DNA from: Atrina japonica
Taxonomy: Eukaryota > Mollusca > Bivalvia > Pterioida > Pinnidae
Length of the DNA: 64,000 bases
Reading direction: 5' to 3'
Assembly: GCA_030159075.1 (NCBI GenBank)
Contig: BROG01000530.1
Span: forward strand, 400,001 to 464,000
Part shown: in pieces, positions 13,501 through 25,190 of the stretch
Numbering within the stretch: the stretch's first letter is position 1
Layout: the number at the start of each line of letters is the position of its first letter
Notes under the pieces: model-generated
What the model saw: the letters and a program-made list of their open reading frames with translations, nothing else
What the model was told of the DNA's origin: nothing
Database searches by the model: none
Made by a program: the position numbers and the translations under genes

Positions 13501-16500
13501 TCTTTTTTCTTATTGTCGGCTGTATGTGTTGTGCTGATGTGTCATTCTGCGGGATTGGTTACTTCTGAGTTACCCGTTGGAAAGATATTTGTTTGAATTT
13601 CCGTAGAGGGGGGGTCGTGTGACCCTTGTCGTTATGGTTTCTTCTACTATTGTTTGGTCGTCTTACGTCTTTTTCTTTTACAGCGTTCGTGGTCTCGTTA
13701 TATACCTTTGTGGTCTGTCTACGCTCGCTTTTTTAGCTGGTTACCTTGGGTCGCGCCTTATGTGTGGGTATTTGTGGCGACCTCTGCGTTGGCGTGCTTC
13801 TTTGGCTTTTTCGTGCGGTGTTTATGGTTTGCTCCGGTTGTTCCTTGTTAATATATTTGTTCTCGGGTCTGAGGGTCGGTGTATTTTGGTGGGTTTGTTT
13901 TGATGTGTTTGGTGTCTTTAGTGTTTGTTTTGGGTAGTGGTTGGTATCTGATGGTGCCGGGGGTGACCTGTGACGGAATGACGTTTGGGGCTGGGATGGA
14001 GTGTGTGGTTTGTTCTTTGTTACTTAGGCCGGGGTGGAGTTGACGTATGGAGAGGCCTGGCTCCTGGGATTCGTTTTGCGGGTCCCGGGGGGTGGGTTTT
14101 GGCGTTTATTCGTACCTGCTTTGTATTTTTGGGTGGCGGAACTGGTCTATGCGGCTAGTAGTTACTGTAAGTTATTAATATTTCGGGGGGTGTTTGGGTG
14201 TTGTCGATTTATCTAGGGCCCCTGTTTGTCGCGTTCACGTTTGCCCGGGTTCATACGTTTCTTTTACCCCGTCTCCGTTCCTATAGCTCGTTGTGTTGAT
14301 TTTGCTGAGGGATGAGTTTGTACCCGTTGTTCTCGAACGTGGAGTGTGCTGACGTTGGGTTTTACCGTTGTGGTGCGGCGGGGTCCTAACTGTTGACTGT
14401 TTCTTCTGTATGTTTGCGGACTCTGACCGTGATTAAGGGGGGTTTTGTCTTGGAGTCTCAGTTTTGCTTGGTCTTGCCTGTTGGTACTTCGATGTGATCG
14501 CTTCCTTCTTTCGTGGAGGGGGGGTGGACTGATGCTGACTATATTTTAAGCTCGTCTCTGTTGACGGGTGCGGTAGTGGTGGGTACCTGACCCAGGTATT
14601 TGTACTGCCGGGACTTTAACGTTTGTGTTTTTGAGTTGTGTTTAACTTTGCTTTTTCCGTGTGCTCGTCTTATGAGTTGCGAACCCGTTTCTCCTGGTTT
14701 GGTGTGTGTGGCCTGGTCTTCTGCCTCGTGCTTGTCGGGGTGGAGAAGCTGTCTGTTACGGTGTGTCGCCCCGTGGCTACCGTGTCTCGTTTTGTCCGGT
14801 GTATTGTCGGGTGTGTCTGTACGGGTGTTGGTACGGCGGGATGTTTCTGCGTGATGTGTGCACGTGCCGTTCGGTAAGCGGTGTTTGCCGGGGTGTTGTG
14901 GGTATGGTGGGGGCTCTGGTTTGTGGTTCTGATTATCCGGTTGTGTCCCCTTACTTCCCGTAAGGGACGTGTGTTGATGGCCGGAAACGCCGGAGCCGCG
15001 GTGGGGACCGTCTCCGTGTCGCTTTTTGGGCGCTTTGATTGGGTCTCTTTTGGTGTGACCTGGTCCTGGTTTGTTCCTGTTGTCTGTCGTGTGTCTTTGT
15101 CTTGCTACTGACCCTTGGCGTTTTGGTTCGTTGTGAGTCGATTGGGCCTTACCCTATTGTAGGGGATGAGTGGGTATTTTTGGGGCCTGACCTTTGTAGA
15201 GGTGACTTGGTTGGTCGTGTTGGTTGAAGCCTTTGCTTTTACGGGATGGTGTGTTGGTTGCGTCCCGTGACGCGGGACCGCCGGATTGGTCTCTGTGTGG
15301 TGGTGTGCTCCGTTAGGTTGACTGTTCTTTGTTTGGTCGGTGTGGTATACTAGGCTCGGTGTCTACGCGGATTTCGTTTACTTCCCGTTGGGGTGTGTGG
15401 ACTGTCCTCTACCCGGTTTGCTGTCGGGTTGCGCCTTACTGCTTTGTTGTCGTCTTTGGGGTTCGTTCGGTGTTTTTTTCGTGTCTAGTCTGGTCGGCTA
15501 CGGTGATCTTGTGTGGTCTGGGATGGTAATGTCTTTTGATGCGGTCTTAATTGTGCGTGGGTTCTTTACTTCGGACGGTGTTGTTGGTCTTTTGCCCTCC
15601 TGTTGGGTTTGTGGGTTATCGTTCGCTTTGGAATGCTTTGCCGGTCGTTACTGTCCTCTGGCTGGGACACCTTGTGGAGGGTTGGTTCTGGCCGCTGTGG
15701 TGGCACGATTATCCTTTTAACTCTTACCTGCCTGTTCGTGGCTGTTTACTTTTGCTTAGTGTTTTTGTCTTGTCCGTTGCCGTTCCTGGAAGCTCCTGTG
15801 GATGTGTAGTGTGCGTTGGGATACTGGGGTCCTATTTGGCTTTGTGTTGTTTCCCGTGGGACGGGTTGTCCTTGGGTTATGTTATGTTGGTTTGTGGGCG
15901 GCGCGCGTGGTTTCCTACGTACTGATCTGGAGGTTATGTCGCGTGTATCTTGGGATAGTTGGCCGTGTGTTGTTGACCTGTGTCTGTCTATCTTGTCGGT
16001 CGTGCATGTGTTTATCTTTCCCCTTTTCGTCTTACTTTTGTAACGGTTGGTTCTGTGAAAGTTCTTGTACGGTGGACAGGATTCCGGTTACTTACGCCTT
16101 CTGTGGCCCTTTGCTGTTTCGATATGCTACCGTATCCCCGTTAGGTGTTGGGTGGGGCGGTGGGGGTTTTGTCTCGTTCGAACTTCTTTGGTGTGGTTGG
16201 CGCTGGGGGCAGGTGTTTCTTGTGTGGTCTAGCTGTTTTTTTGCGCTGCTATCGATCCGGTGTTAGACTTCTGTGACTGTGATTACTCCCCTGTGGCGTT
16301 TCCACGTGTAATGCCGGGGGATACGCTTTTATTTGACGTTGCTTCGGCGTGGTTGGGGCCACTTTCTGTAGCGCTTTCGTGGGTTGCGAGGACAGCCGCT
16401 TGTATATCTGTGTTGCTTTGTCCCCTGTATGTTGTTGTGGCCTATCTGGGGTGGTACTTTTTTCTGTTTTTCTACCTATGTGGCCCTTTGTGCGTTTCGT

Positions 16501-17295
16501 TTTCTCTGTATGATTGTTTTCGCGGTTCTTTCTGCTTACGGTCTTTGGTCGTCGGCGTGGAGGTTTTTGCCGCGAGGATGGGCTATTGAGTTTTTGTTTT
16601 GTCCGTTTGGTGGGCGGTGAGGGTTGGTATGGTCTATTGTTCCGGTACACGAACCGTCTTGGGTGGTTACTAGGGTACCAGGGTTGTTTGCTTGTATAGG
16701 ACGAATCGCGTGTACGCGGTGTTCTTGTTTTATCTTTGTGCTCCTGCGAGTTGTTTGTGGGCGTACTTTCTGTTTTGTGCGACGCCGCTCTACGAGGGAC
16801 CGTTCTAGGGGGGAATCCGGGCTGTTTACTTTGTCACCCCGGTGTCGATGAGTACCCGGTTGGGCTGCCCGTGGTCGCGCGATGTGATGGGTGTGTCCTG
16901 AGCCTTTTTTCTGAGTTATGTCTTTTTGGCGGCTCGATTCGTTGGGGTTCGCGCTCGTTTTCGGTTTGTGTGGTTTGTAAGAGAGGGGGTTGGTGGTTCT
17001 TTTTGGTTTTGGCGGGTCTTTCGGTTTGGACGGTCGTCGTTTGGGCCCTCTGTTGCGTCGGTTGTGTCTGGTAGCTTTGGGACAGTGGGTGGGGGTCCGT
17101 GCCCGCTTGTTCCTTTCGTTGTATTGTATTGCTGTTTCTTCCATCTTATTATCGTTGTATTTAGCGTGGTCGCTCGATTTTTTTTATTGCTTTAATTCTG
17201 CTTTCTAGTCGCTTGCCGCGGGTGCCCTTTGACGTCTTGCGTTTGCGGGCCGCTCTTGGTTTGATGGGGCGGGGTTTGGCTTGGGTGTTTCGGAC

Positions 17296-17322
17296 GGGGT
17301 TATGGGCGGGGTACGTGGGGGG
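17296..17322 (+). other. Predicted G-quadruplex
   Basis: Four G runs of at least three bases are separated by loops of 4, 1 and 5 bases, meeting the usual quadruplex pattern. It lies on the G-rich strand of the island. Confidence 0.6.
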
Positions 17323-20300
17323 TCTTCTGTTGTTTATTGTGGCTTTTGCTTACCCTTCTATCTTCTTTTGTTTCTTTTCTTGTTGGGGGCGGGACCCCGT
17401 GTTGGCGCGGGGGGCTGGGGGACGGTTGGCATTGTGGTTTGCTAAATCGTTTTCCGGTAGATCTCCGGTGTTTTTGTTGATGTCCGCGTTTGTGAGGTGC
17501 GCCGCGTGCGTATTGGGGCTGTGCGGTGCCTGTACCCGTGGGCTATTTTTGTGTATGCTGTGGATGGCAGGTTTGGACCTGCTTGTCGTTACCTTCGTAC
17601 TGTTTTGGGGGGTGGGTTCGTTACGGTAATCGTAGTCGGGGGCGTGGACAACGGGACGGCCTTTGGGCTTTGCCGTCTTTTGTCCTGTAGGTTCCGGGCC
17701 TTCTGGGCGTTTGTTGGCCTTCGTACTGGCCCCCCCCGGTGTTTGGGGCTGTGCGGGTGTTTGTTTCCTGGGCGGTTTTTAGTTTTGTTCTGTTGTGTAC
17801 CGCGGGCCTTACCTTACTGTGCTTTAGGTGCTTTGTTTTTTATGTTATCTGGTATTGGGTTTTTTAAGCGTTTCGGGGAGACGTCGTTGTTTGGTAGCCT
17901 GGACACTATTCCTCCTGACTTTTTTTACTGTTTTTTTTAGGCCGTTGTCTCTGGGCCGTACTTCCTTGCTGTTCGTCGTCGGCGGTTTCTTTTGTTGCGG
18001 CTTTGTCTGTTTGTTTTGTTTGCCTGTTTATTGGTTCGTGCCGTGTCCTGGTCCGTCCTTGCTCTGGTTAAGCGTGCGGGGGTGGTTTCTCGTGCTTTTG
18101 CGGTTTCTTCTGGCCGAACTTTGTTTTATGCTACTTTATGGGTTACATGTTCCGTTTTTTCTTTAACTACTTGGTGTGTATACCGCTTGTCTTGTGGGGG
18201 ACCTGCTGACGGGGTGGTTCGAACCCTTGTTTGGTTTGTCCGTCTTGTGATGCTCACTTACTATCGGTGTATCGTTACTTTCTGTAGTGTACTGTTGTGT
18301 ATTTTTTTGTTCCTGTTGATGGGCTCGTGGGGTGCTCGTCTTCCTTCAGTTTACCGTTTTTGACGTCACCTTGGGGGGTGTGGTGGTGGTCTCACCGGCT
18401 TTTGTTACTACGGAAGTGGTTCTGTTGGGTTTGCTCGGTAATTGAGCCTGTTGCGCTTCGTCTAGTTTAGGTGTGGTCCCTGGGGTGAGCCTTTAGCCTT
18501 GTGACTTTAGCTTTCCGTGGCTGGAGCTTTTTGCTGTTGTCTTCGTGGTGGGGGTTCTCTGTGGGCGGGATACTCCGACGCCGTTACCTTTGGTCTGGTG
18601 TTTTGTTTGGTGTGCCGTGGGTGCCTTGCTGTTTGGCTCTGCGCGGGCTGGTGGGTGGGGTGTGTGTTACTGGATTGTTTTGCTTCTTGTGGGTGGGTTG
18701 AGCCTGTACCGTGTCGTTTTTTTGGTTGCCCAGCCTTGTGCGTAACCACGTGGTCCTCTTCGGAGGGGTGGGTTGCGGTTGGAATCTGCGGGAGTGGAGT
18801 CGGGCGACTCGCTGTGCTTAGTCTTCTGGCGCCCGCTTGATACATGATGTGGCGTGTGTTTGCCCTGGATACCTTTCGGTCCTGGTTTGTTCTCGGTGGA
18901 GCGGAGCCGTACCCCTGGTTTAGTCCTCTGGGGAGTCGGGAGCCCGGATGGTAGCCCGTTTGCTTGTCGTACTTATTCGGGGCGGCTTTCTCGTTTTTCT
19001 TTTGGTAGTCGGCTATTTGTATACTCTTATTGCCGCGTGTTTTCTGTGCCGGGTCGGGGGAAAGCGCGTTGGTTGTAGCCGGGTGGAGGAGTCTATGCGA
19101 CGGGGTTGGTGGGCGGGACCTGCTGGTACTTGGTTGTGACCTTTGTGACCACTCTACTATCTGACGTATTCGTCTGGAAGGTTCTGGGGCCGGCCTTTAA
19201 GCTTCTATGCTCCTCTTTTGTTTATTGTACGGTGCGTGTTCCCCGGGGCTGATTTTCACTTTGGGTCGCTTGTTGCTGTGTATCGTTGTTTGTACTGTGT
19301 TTTTTCGCGTTTGTTTTGGACCGCTCCCGGTGGTGTCGGCTCTCTGTGTGACCTTCCTCTTTTTCGGTGGCGGTGGGGTCTTGCGTGTTTTGCGTCTCTG
19401 GGTCGTGGGCGGTGTGTTTCGTTACTTGTCTTATGGCCTGAGCTCCTGTTTTTTTGGTCGTGACTGTGTTATGATGACCGTATTTGTGTGGGCTTGTGTT
19501 AACTGGTGTGACTCGGATGCGGTAGCGGTCTGGAGGTGCGAATTGCGGGCGTGTTCCGTTCTGATGTTTGTCTGGTGCTGCGCGTATTCTTCCGTGCCCT
19601 TCTCGCCTTCAGCTTTTGCCCGGGTGTGTTCTCTGGCTGTGTGCATGAGAGTGCTCGACTTTATTTACCGTTGCGCGGTTTTGCCCTAAAGTTGGGGACT
19701 CGTCGAAGACGTGTGCTGCCGGCGATACGCCGTCGTTTTTGGCCTCGGCCGTTTGCTGCTTGGGAGGGTTGTCTGACCCTTCCTGTGTTTGTGTTTTAGT
19801 ACCTCCTAGTGGACGCCTGCGATTACCCGTGTTGAGCCTTTATGTTACGGTCTATTTCGGTGTCTTTGTTTGCCGGTGCGCCGGTGTGCTACCTTGATAC
19901 GAGTCCCTTGTGTGGCCTGTCGGTCCGTGTTGTACTTACCGTTCTTTAAACCCGTGTGTGTGGGGTACGGTTTTCGCTGGTTTTTGGTCGTGTCGGGAGG
20001 GATGGCCGTCGTGGGTGAGATGTGCTTTGTCTACTAACCCTACCTGGCGTTTGGGTCTCGTGTGATGACGGAGCGTTGGGTGATCCTCGTTCTTTGTTGT
20101 TTTACTTTCTCTCCTTGGGTTATTGTGTCTGGGGGTTGGGATGTGTGCCTGTGACTACGTTTGCGGGTGTTGGCTTGTTGTCGCCGTGTTTGTGATGGCG
20201 CGGGCTTGTCGTTGTGGGTCGTATTTTCGGGTTCGCCCGTTAAAATGGGCGTATGGTTTGTGCTGAGCGTATCTGGCTTTGTTTTCCGTTGACGGATGCT

Positions 20301-22695
20301 GGTGACCCCCGTCTGGGCTTTCGCGGTGCTGTGAGACCGTGGGTTGGGGTTTTTGTTCGTGCTGTCGCTTGTCCTTGTTCGAATTTGGGGTTTTTGTTTT
20401 GTCTTGGCGGTTTTGTGGCTGGTACTACGGCCTACGTTTCTGAGGATCGGATTTTTTCGGAGGTGGCGGGGGTTGCCGTGCGTGATGCCGATGGGGGGTT
20501 GGGCGGGGTTCGGCTGGTTCGTGGTTTTGGGCTGACCTACATTGGTTTCTGTTTCCGTATCTTGTTGTGTGTTGGGCGGGTACCCTATCCGGCTTGGGTC
20601 TGGGGTCGGCCTTCGGTGTGGTGGGGCCGGTTTCTTAACTTTGGCCCTGGCTCCCGTCGGTGTTTAGGGCGTTGGGCGCTGTGTCGGTGGGTGGGTTGGT
20701 CCTTCCCATTGTGTGGTTGTGGTTTACGCCTTGGTCTGGGCGGTCGGGCGTGTGTTGGACTAGGAGCGGTATCTGTAAGTCCTTTTTACGGTTTGACCTG
20801 TACCTGATCTTTGGCGCCTGCGGGTGTGGGTGCCTTGGTGGATGTGCAGGTGGGGGGGTTGTTTCGTTGTTTGGTTTATCCCTTTGTTCTTCGGCCGGGT
20901 CCTGGCGTGGTTTTACTGCGCGCTGGTGGTCCGTTGCGGTGGCGCCGATGGGTTGTCGGTATGGCCGTAGAACTGTAGGTCGCCCTCTGGGCCTTGGTGG
21001 GGTCTCTTATTAACTCGCTGTTTTGTACGTAGAGTGTTGTGGTGGTGCGGCGGGTTTTGGATGTTGCGTTGTTGTCTGTTTGTGTGCCTGGACCGGGCGT
21101 GTCGCTTGGGTTGTTGGTGTCTTTTTGCTTCGAGTGCCTGGGTTGTTACCTTCTGATTTGTTTAGCGGAGATTTTGTGTAGACCAGTGCCTTGGGTGACT
21201 CTCCGTACCCGCGACCCCTGGTATGTGCCGTGTGCTGTGTGTGTGCTGGGGCGAGGGTGGGAACCGATGTCGATGTGGTAGTGTGATCTGTGATGCTCGG
21301 TTCCTTGAGGAGGGTGCTAGTTACTCCTCGTTGTGGGTGATCGTTGGACTCGTAGTAAGTCCCCCACCGCCCTGTTCTTCCTGGGAGCTTCGGTTAGTGA
21401 CGTCGTGTGTCTTTCTTAATTTTGATGTTTTAAATTTTTTTAACTGTTACGTGTTTCCTCGGTTGGTGTAGATCGGTGTCGCTCATTTAGGTGTGACCCC
21501 CCGTTCACGCTTTCCCGTTTTTCGTTTGTGTCTCTATTAAGGCGTTTATGTGACTGTCGTTTGTTGTTTGGTGGGGGGGGGTGTGCTGGCCTCGCTGGCT
21601 TGGTGAGGGGTGTTGGTGGGGGTGTTGGTTTTTCGTTGTGCCCCCCTGTGACTGGCGGTGGCTATTGTTTTTGCTGGGGCTCGCTACTGGTGGGTGTCGT
21701 TTTCTTTTCGCGGGGGGTGGGCGGCGGTGTTCGGTGGTGCTTACTGGCCGCGTGCGTCGCGCTTGTTGTGCGGCGCTTCCTGTGCCCTCTCGGCGCCTGA
21801 ACTCGCGTCTTCTGAGGGGGGCTTGTTGGGGGCGCGCCTCGGGCTTGTTTGTATCTTTTCTGTTGTATAACCGGGTGACGCTTTGGGTGGGGGGTCGTGG
21901 TTGGGGGTTTCGGGCCTCGATATTGTCTTCTACGCGTGGTTATTTGGCGTTTGTGGTGTGGTTTTGCTCGCCTTTTTTGCGGCCTTGTACCCCGTCGGCT
22001 TCGTGGGCGTCCGTGTGACGTCGTATGGCGTGCTGACCGCCGGGGCGGGAGGCTGGGGGGTGGTGTTAGGTGTTACCGTTGGGGCGTGGGTGCGGCCTTG
22101 GGGGCTGAACGTCGTGGGTTGTGTTATAGATTCGGTTGGTACGCGGGTGTCCGGGTTGACCGTTGTTCGTGTTCGTTGGCGACGGGTGGTCTGGTGGGTG
22201 TCGAAGGATGTCGCTGGTTGGAGTGTTTTGGGCGGTGTTACGCTAAACCGGGCGACGTCTGACTTGTTTACTGTTTTGTTAGCGTTGAGGACCTGCGCTG
22301 TGGTCTGGTTGGGTTTTTTTGTTAGGATTTTGGGTTGGTACGTTGTTTTCTATTCTGGGCTCGATTCCGCTTCTCTATTTTGTTTCTAGCTTGATTTACG
22401 TGTGACAGTGTGTCGGTGTGGGATTCGGTGTTCCGGGTCGTGGGATCACGTTTTGGGGACACTGGTGTAACTTGGTTTTTGGGGCTGCTTGTGACGAGTG
22501 GAGCCTGTCGGGGTACCGGGGGGGACGTTGGGCGGCCTACGTGCGATTCCTGGGTGTTTGTAGGTTGTGTATGTTTTCTCGTGTCGTGTTGTTGATTATC
22601 TTTGTGGGGGTAGTGCACCTTGGGGTGGGTGTTCTGTTTTTGGTGTGTTGTGTTTTTCGCTCTTTCGTTTTGTCGGTGCGCGGGTTTTACGACCC

Positions 22696-22722
22696 GGGGG
22701 GCGGGGAGGTAAAGGGCGCGGG
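22696..22722 (+). other. Predicted G-quadruplex
   Basis: G runs of 6, 4, 3 and 3 bases have loops of 1, 7 and 3 bases, in the most G-rich part of the island. A second motif follows 14 bases downstream. Confidence 0.6.
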
Positions 22723-22736
22723 TGACTGTGGTAGTT

Positions 22737-22764
22737 GGGTTGGGGATCTGTGGGGGGGTCGGGG
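22737..22764 (+). other. Predicted G-quadruplex
   Basis: G runs of 3, 4, 7 and 4 bases have loops of 2, 6 and 2 bases. It forms a pair with the preceding motif. Confidence 0.6.
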
Positions 22765-24832
22765 AAGTTACCCCGGCCGTTCCTTACTTTGTCGTGCGTG
22801 ATTGTTATGTACGAGCGCTTTGCCCTTGTGTGCTACGCGGTTGACGTTGGTTTTGTGTCGGTCGTTTCCTTCCCCCCTGTTTGTCGCCGTCCTTCGGGGG
22901 TTGGCTCGGTCGCTATTGTATGTGAACCGATATTAGATCTGGATTCCGCCAGCGGGCTTTTGTTTCCTTTGTTGGTGGTTGGTTGTGGCCCTGTCGTTCT
23001 TGTGGTCGTGCTCCCTGGTCTTGGGGGTGAGTTATGTGTGAGGGGGTTTGGTTGTACTTTGTGGCGGGTTTACCCTTTTGGCCTGTTTCCTGACTTAGGT
23101 GGTGGCTCGTGGACGGGGGGCGCGTGGGGTGCCGGTGCGTTTGTATCGTGGGTCTTTGTTCGGTTTTTTGCCGTCGGTTTTACCTCTGCGTTGGGGCCGT
23201 TGGGGTTCTTCGGTACTTTTGGTGTGCGTTACCGTGTTGTCTGTCCGGTCGTGCGTGGGGTCCGTGTGTTTGGATTTTGTCGGTGGGTTTGGTTGGGGTC
23301 TGGCGTCCGGGCGGGGAGCGGCGGTGGGCGGTGGTGCGGCGTGGTGGGTGAATTGTTGGGGCCTGTTTTGCATACCCCGGCGGGGGGAGTACATCTACCC
23401 CGTATGCCGTGCTTCCTTGACCCTGACGACGTTCGGCCGCCCTGCTGTGAATTCTCGGCTTTTTAACTTGGGTGGGCGTGCTTGTTTGGCTCCTTGCGGC
23501 CGGTAGGGAGTTTGGGTCGACCCCGGAACTAAGGTTTCGACATGTTTTCTTCTCTCCTAAGCGGTTTTTATTCTGCGTTTGAACGTTTGGTTGTGTTGAC
23601 TCATGTCGTCTACTTTTGTGTTGCCTTTCTTTACCGGACTGGTGGGGTCCTTGCGTGTGCGTGCTTGTAAGTTCGTGGGGCGTCTGGCGCCTTGGGGTTC
23701 TTGTGTTTCCCTTCCTTTGAGCTTTTTGTATCTTTTCTTGCTTAGCCGTCCTGGACGCGTGTGGGCGGCGGGTTCTGCGTCGTGGCCGGTTGGGAGAGAG
23801 CTAGTCTGCGGGCTAAGGTGTGATGGTGTACTGTTTCTCGACGGGGGTGGGTAGCGATCGGTGATGTTGGTGTTTGTTCCGTGTGATGTCGGGGTTTCAC
23901 GACTGTTATTTCTAATCTTCGTTGTTTCTTGGTCTTACTAGTTTCTGTCGAGTGCTGCGGTTGTGGTCGTCTACTTTTTGTTGGTTGCGATGACGTTCTA
24001 CCTGCGTGTGTGATAGTTTTTTTGGGTTGTTCTTTGGTGTTCCGGCTGGGAAGAACCTGGCCTTACTCCTTTTTGTGGTCCACGCTGACGGGACGGCCGT
24101 TGTGAGTTGTTTTCGGTGGCGGGTCTGGCCGGGTCTTGATTTTGTTTTTTCGTTTTCTTGTTTCGTAACCCCTGTGCTTTTGTTCCTGCTTTCCGGCCGG
24201 TGCCGCCCCGCCGGTGCTCACCTTTGGGGGGCCTCTTCTTTGTTTCGTTGTATACCCCGGCCTGTTCGGCGGGGTTGGTGACCGGTCTCTGTGGTACCAC
24301 CCGGTTTTCTTAGTTTTTTCCTCCGTTTCTTTGGGTCTTTTTGGGCTTTCTTTGGAGATGACAGTGTTTTTATGTTTGGGTTGGGGTTCTTCCGCCGGGG
24401 TGCTGAGGTCCTTGGCTTTCGCTGACCTGTGTTTATCTTTGGGTCTTTCTTGCGGTGACCCATCTTCTTGTGCTGGTGGTGCTCGTGCTATGTTGACGGT
24501 AGGGGTCGTGCGCGTGCGATTTGGGGTGTTCTCTTTGGGCTGCGTTCTTTGTGCTGTTGAGGATGTATTGGCAGTCCCCCGCCTTGGGTGGGCGGGTCGG
24601 GTGCTTGTCGTATTTCGTTGGTTTTGCCTGTGCGAGTTCGTCCTCCGTGTTGCGTTGGCGGTCCTTGAAGGTCGTGAGGTCTCCCGCTACTGTGTTCGGG
24701 CCGTGGGGTGGTGCTTAGGGGTCTAGAGAGGGGAGGCGTAACTGGGCCTGGATGGCGGGGTCCTTCGTGGTTACAGGGCACTTGTGTGGTTTAGTGTCGC
24801 TCGGCTACGCGCGGGGTGGTTGGGGGGGGTCA

Positions 24833-25190
24833 CGCGCACTGGCTGGGACCCGACGCCGACGTCGACGACGTCGACAGCCGTCCTCCACGAAGCACGACCC
24901 TCGACCGACGACGACGAGAGCCTACGTCTCCGTCGACACTACGACTTCACTACGTAAGACCGACGACGACGTCGCTGACCCGACTACACTACTACTCCGA
25001 CGTCGACTACGACTACGACGACGACGTATAAGTCTCGGACTACCATACGTAAGACGTCGTCGCGACGACCGCGATCGTATACATACCCCCCCCGACATCT
25101 GGACCTAGCCCCACGCTCCCACCAGCTAGTTATACCATACTACCCCGTATACCACATCCAACTATCTGGCCTTCCATCCATTTATGTTCT
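24833..25190 (-). repeat. A+C-rich segment with degenerate (GAC/TAC)n triplets
   Basis: Right after a run of eight G the strand bias reverses. From about 24,850 to 25,080 the + strand is dominated by GAC, ACG and TAC triplets, which read as GTC/GTA on the minus strand. An eight-C run (25,087-25,094) and more C/A-rich sequence follow, then ordinary AT-rich DNA. A frame across it reads Arg, Asp and Thr runs and is not a gene. Read from the minus strand it has the same G+T-rich character as the island, as if a small piece of island-type DNA were inverted. Confidence 0.85.

Larger units (their letters stand above)
10621..24832 (+). other. 14.2 kb strand-asymmetric G+T-rich island
   Basis: Composition changes abruptly at both ends. 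Ten 60-base lines spread through the island gave about 9% A, 20% C, 34% G and 37% T on this strand, against roughly balanced A and T outside. T runs reach ten bases, but I saw no A run longer than four (near 20,241). CpG is near its expected frequency. CpA is scarce: six in 11,041-12,000 where about sixteen would be expected. Many frames of 60-281 codons are open on the + strand, but with so little A the stop frequency is only about 1 in 40 codons, so such lengths arise by chance. Their translations are all Val/Phe/Leu/Cys/Gly/Trp/Arg-rich with no family motif. I found no rRNA, tRNA or mitochondrial gene by eye and no clear tandem repeat. Possible origins are strand-specific mutation, foreign DNA or artefact. 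Confidence 0.95.

Noticed and set aside
16536..17144. 202-codon minus-strand frame rich in Arg, Pro, Lys and Thr
   Set aside because: It is the complement of the G+T bias. Stop frequency on this strand is equally low and no domain is seen.
11900..17250. The peptide string FDVLRLR occurs twice in the island (near 11,901 and 17,229) with different codons
   Set aside because: It looked like conserved coding with silent changes, but in such skewed sequence a few seven-residue matches are expected by chance over all pairs of positions. Flanking residues do not match.
20241..20258. Small hairpin CGCCC...GGGCG around the only AAAA in the island
   Set aside because: A five-base stem is expected many times by chance in 14 kb, and there is no supporting context.
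10621..24832. Nuclear copy of a mitochondrial genome
   Set aside because: Size and G+T-rich strand recall bivalve mitochondrial coding strands, but the bias is stronger, GC is higher, and I found no recognisable cox, cob, nad or rRNA segments by eye. A translated search with the invertebrate mitochondrial code would settle it.
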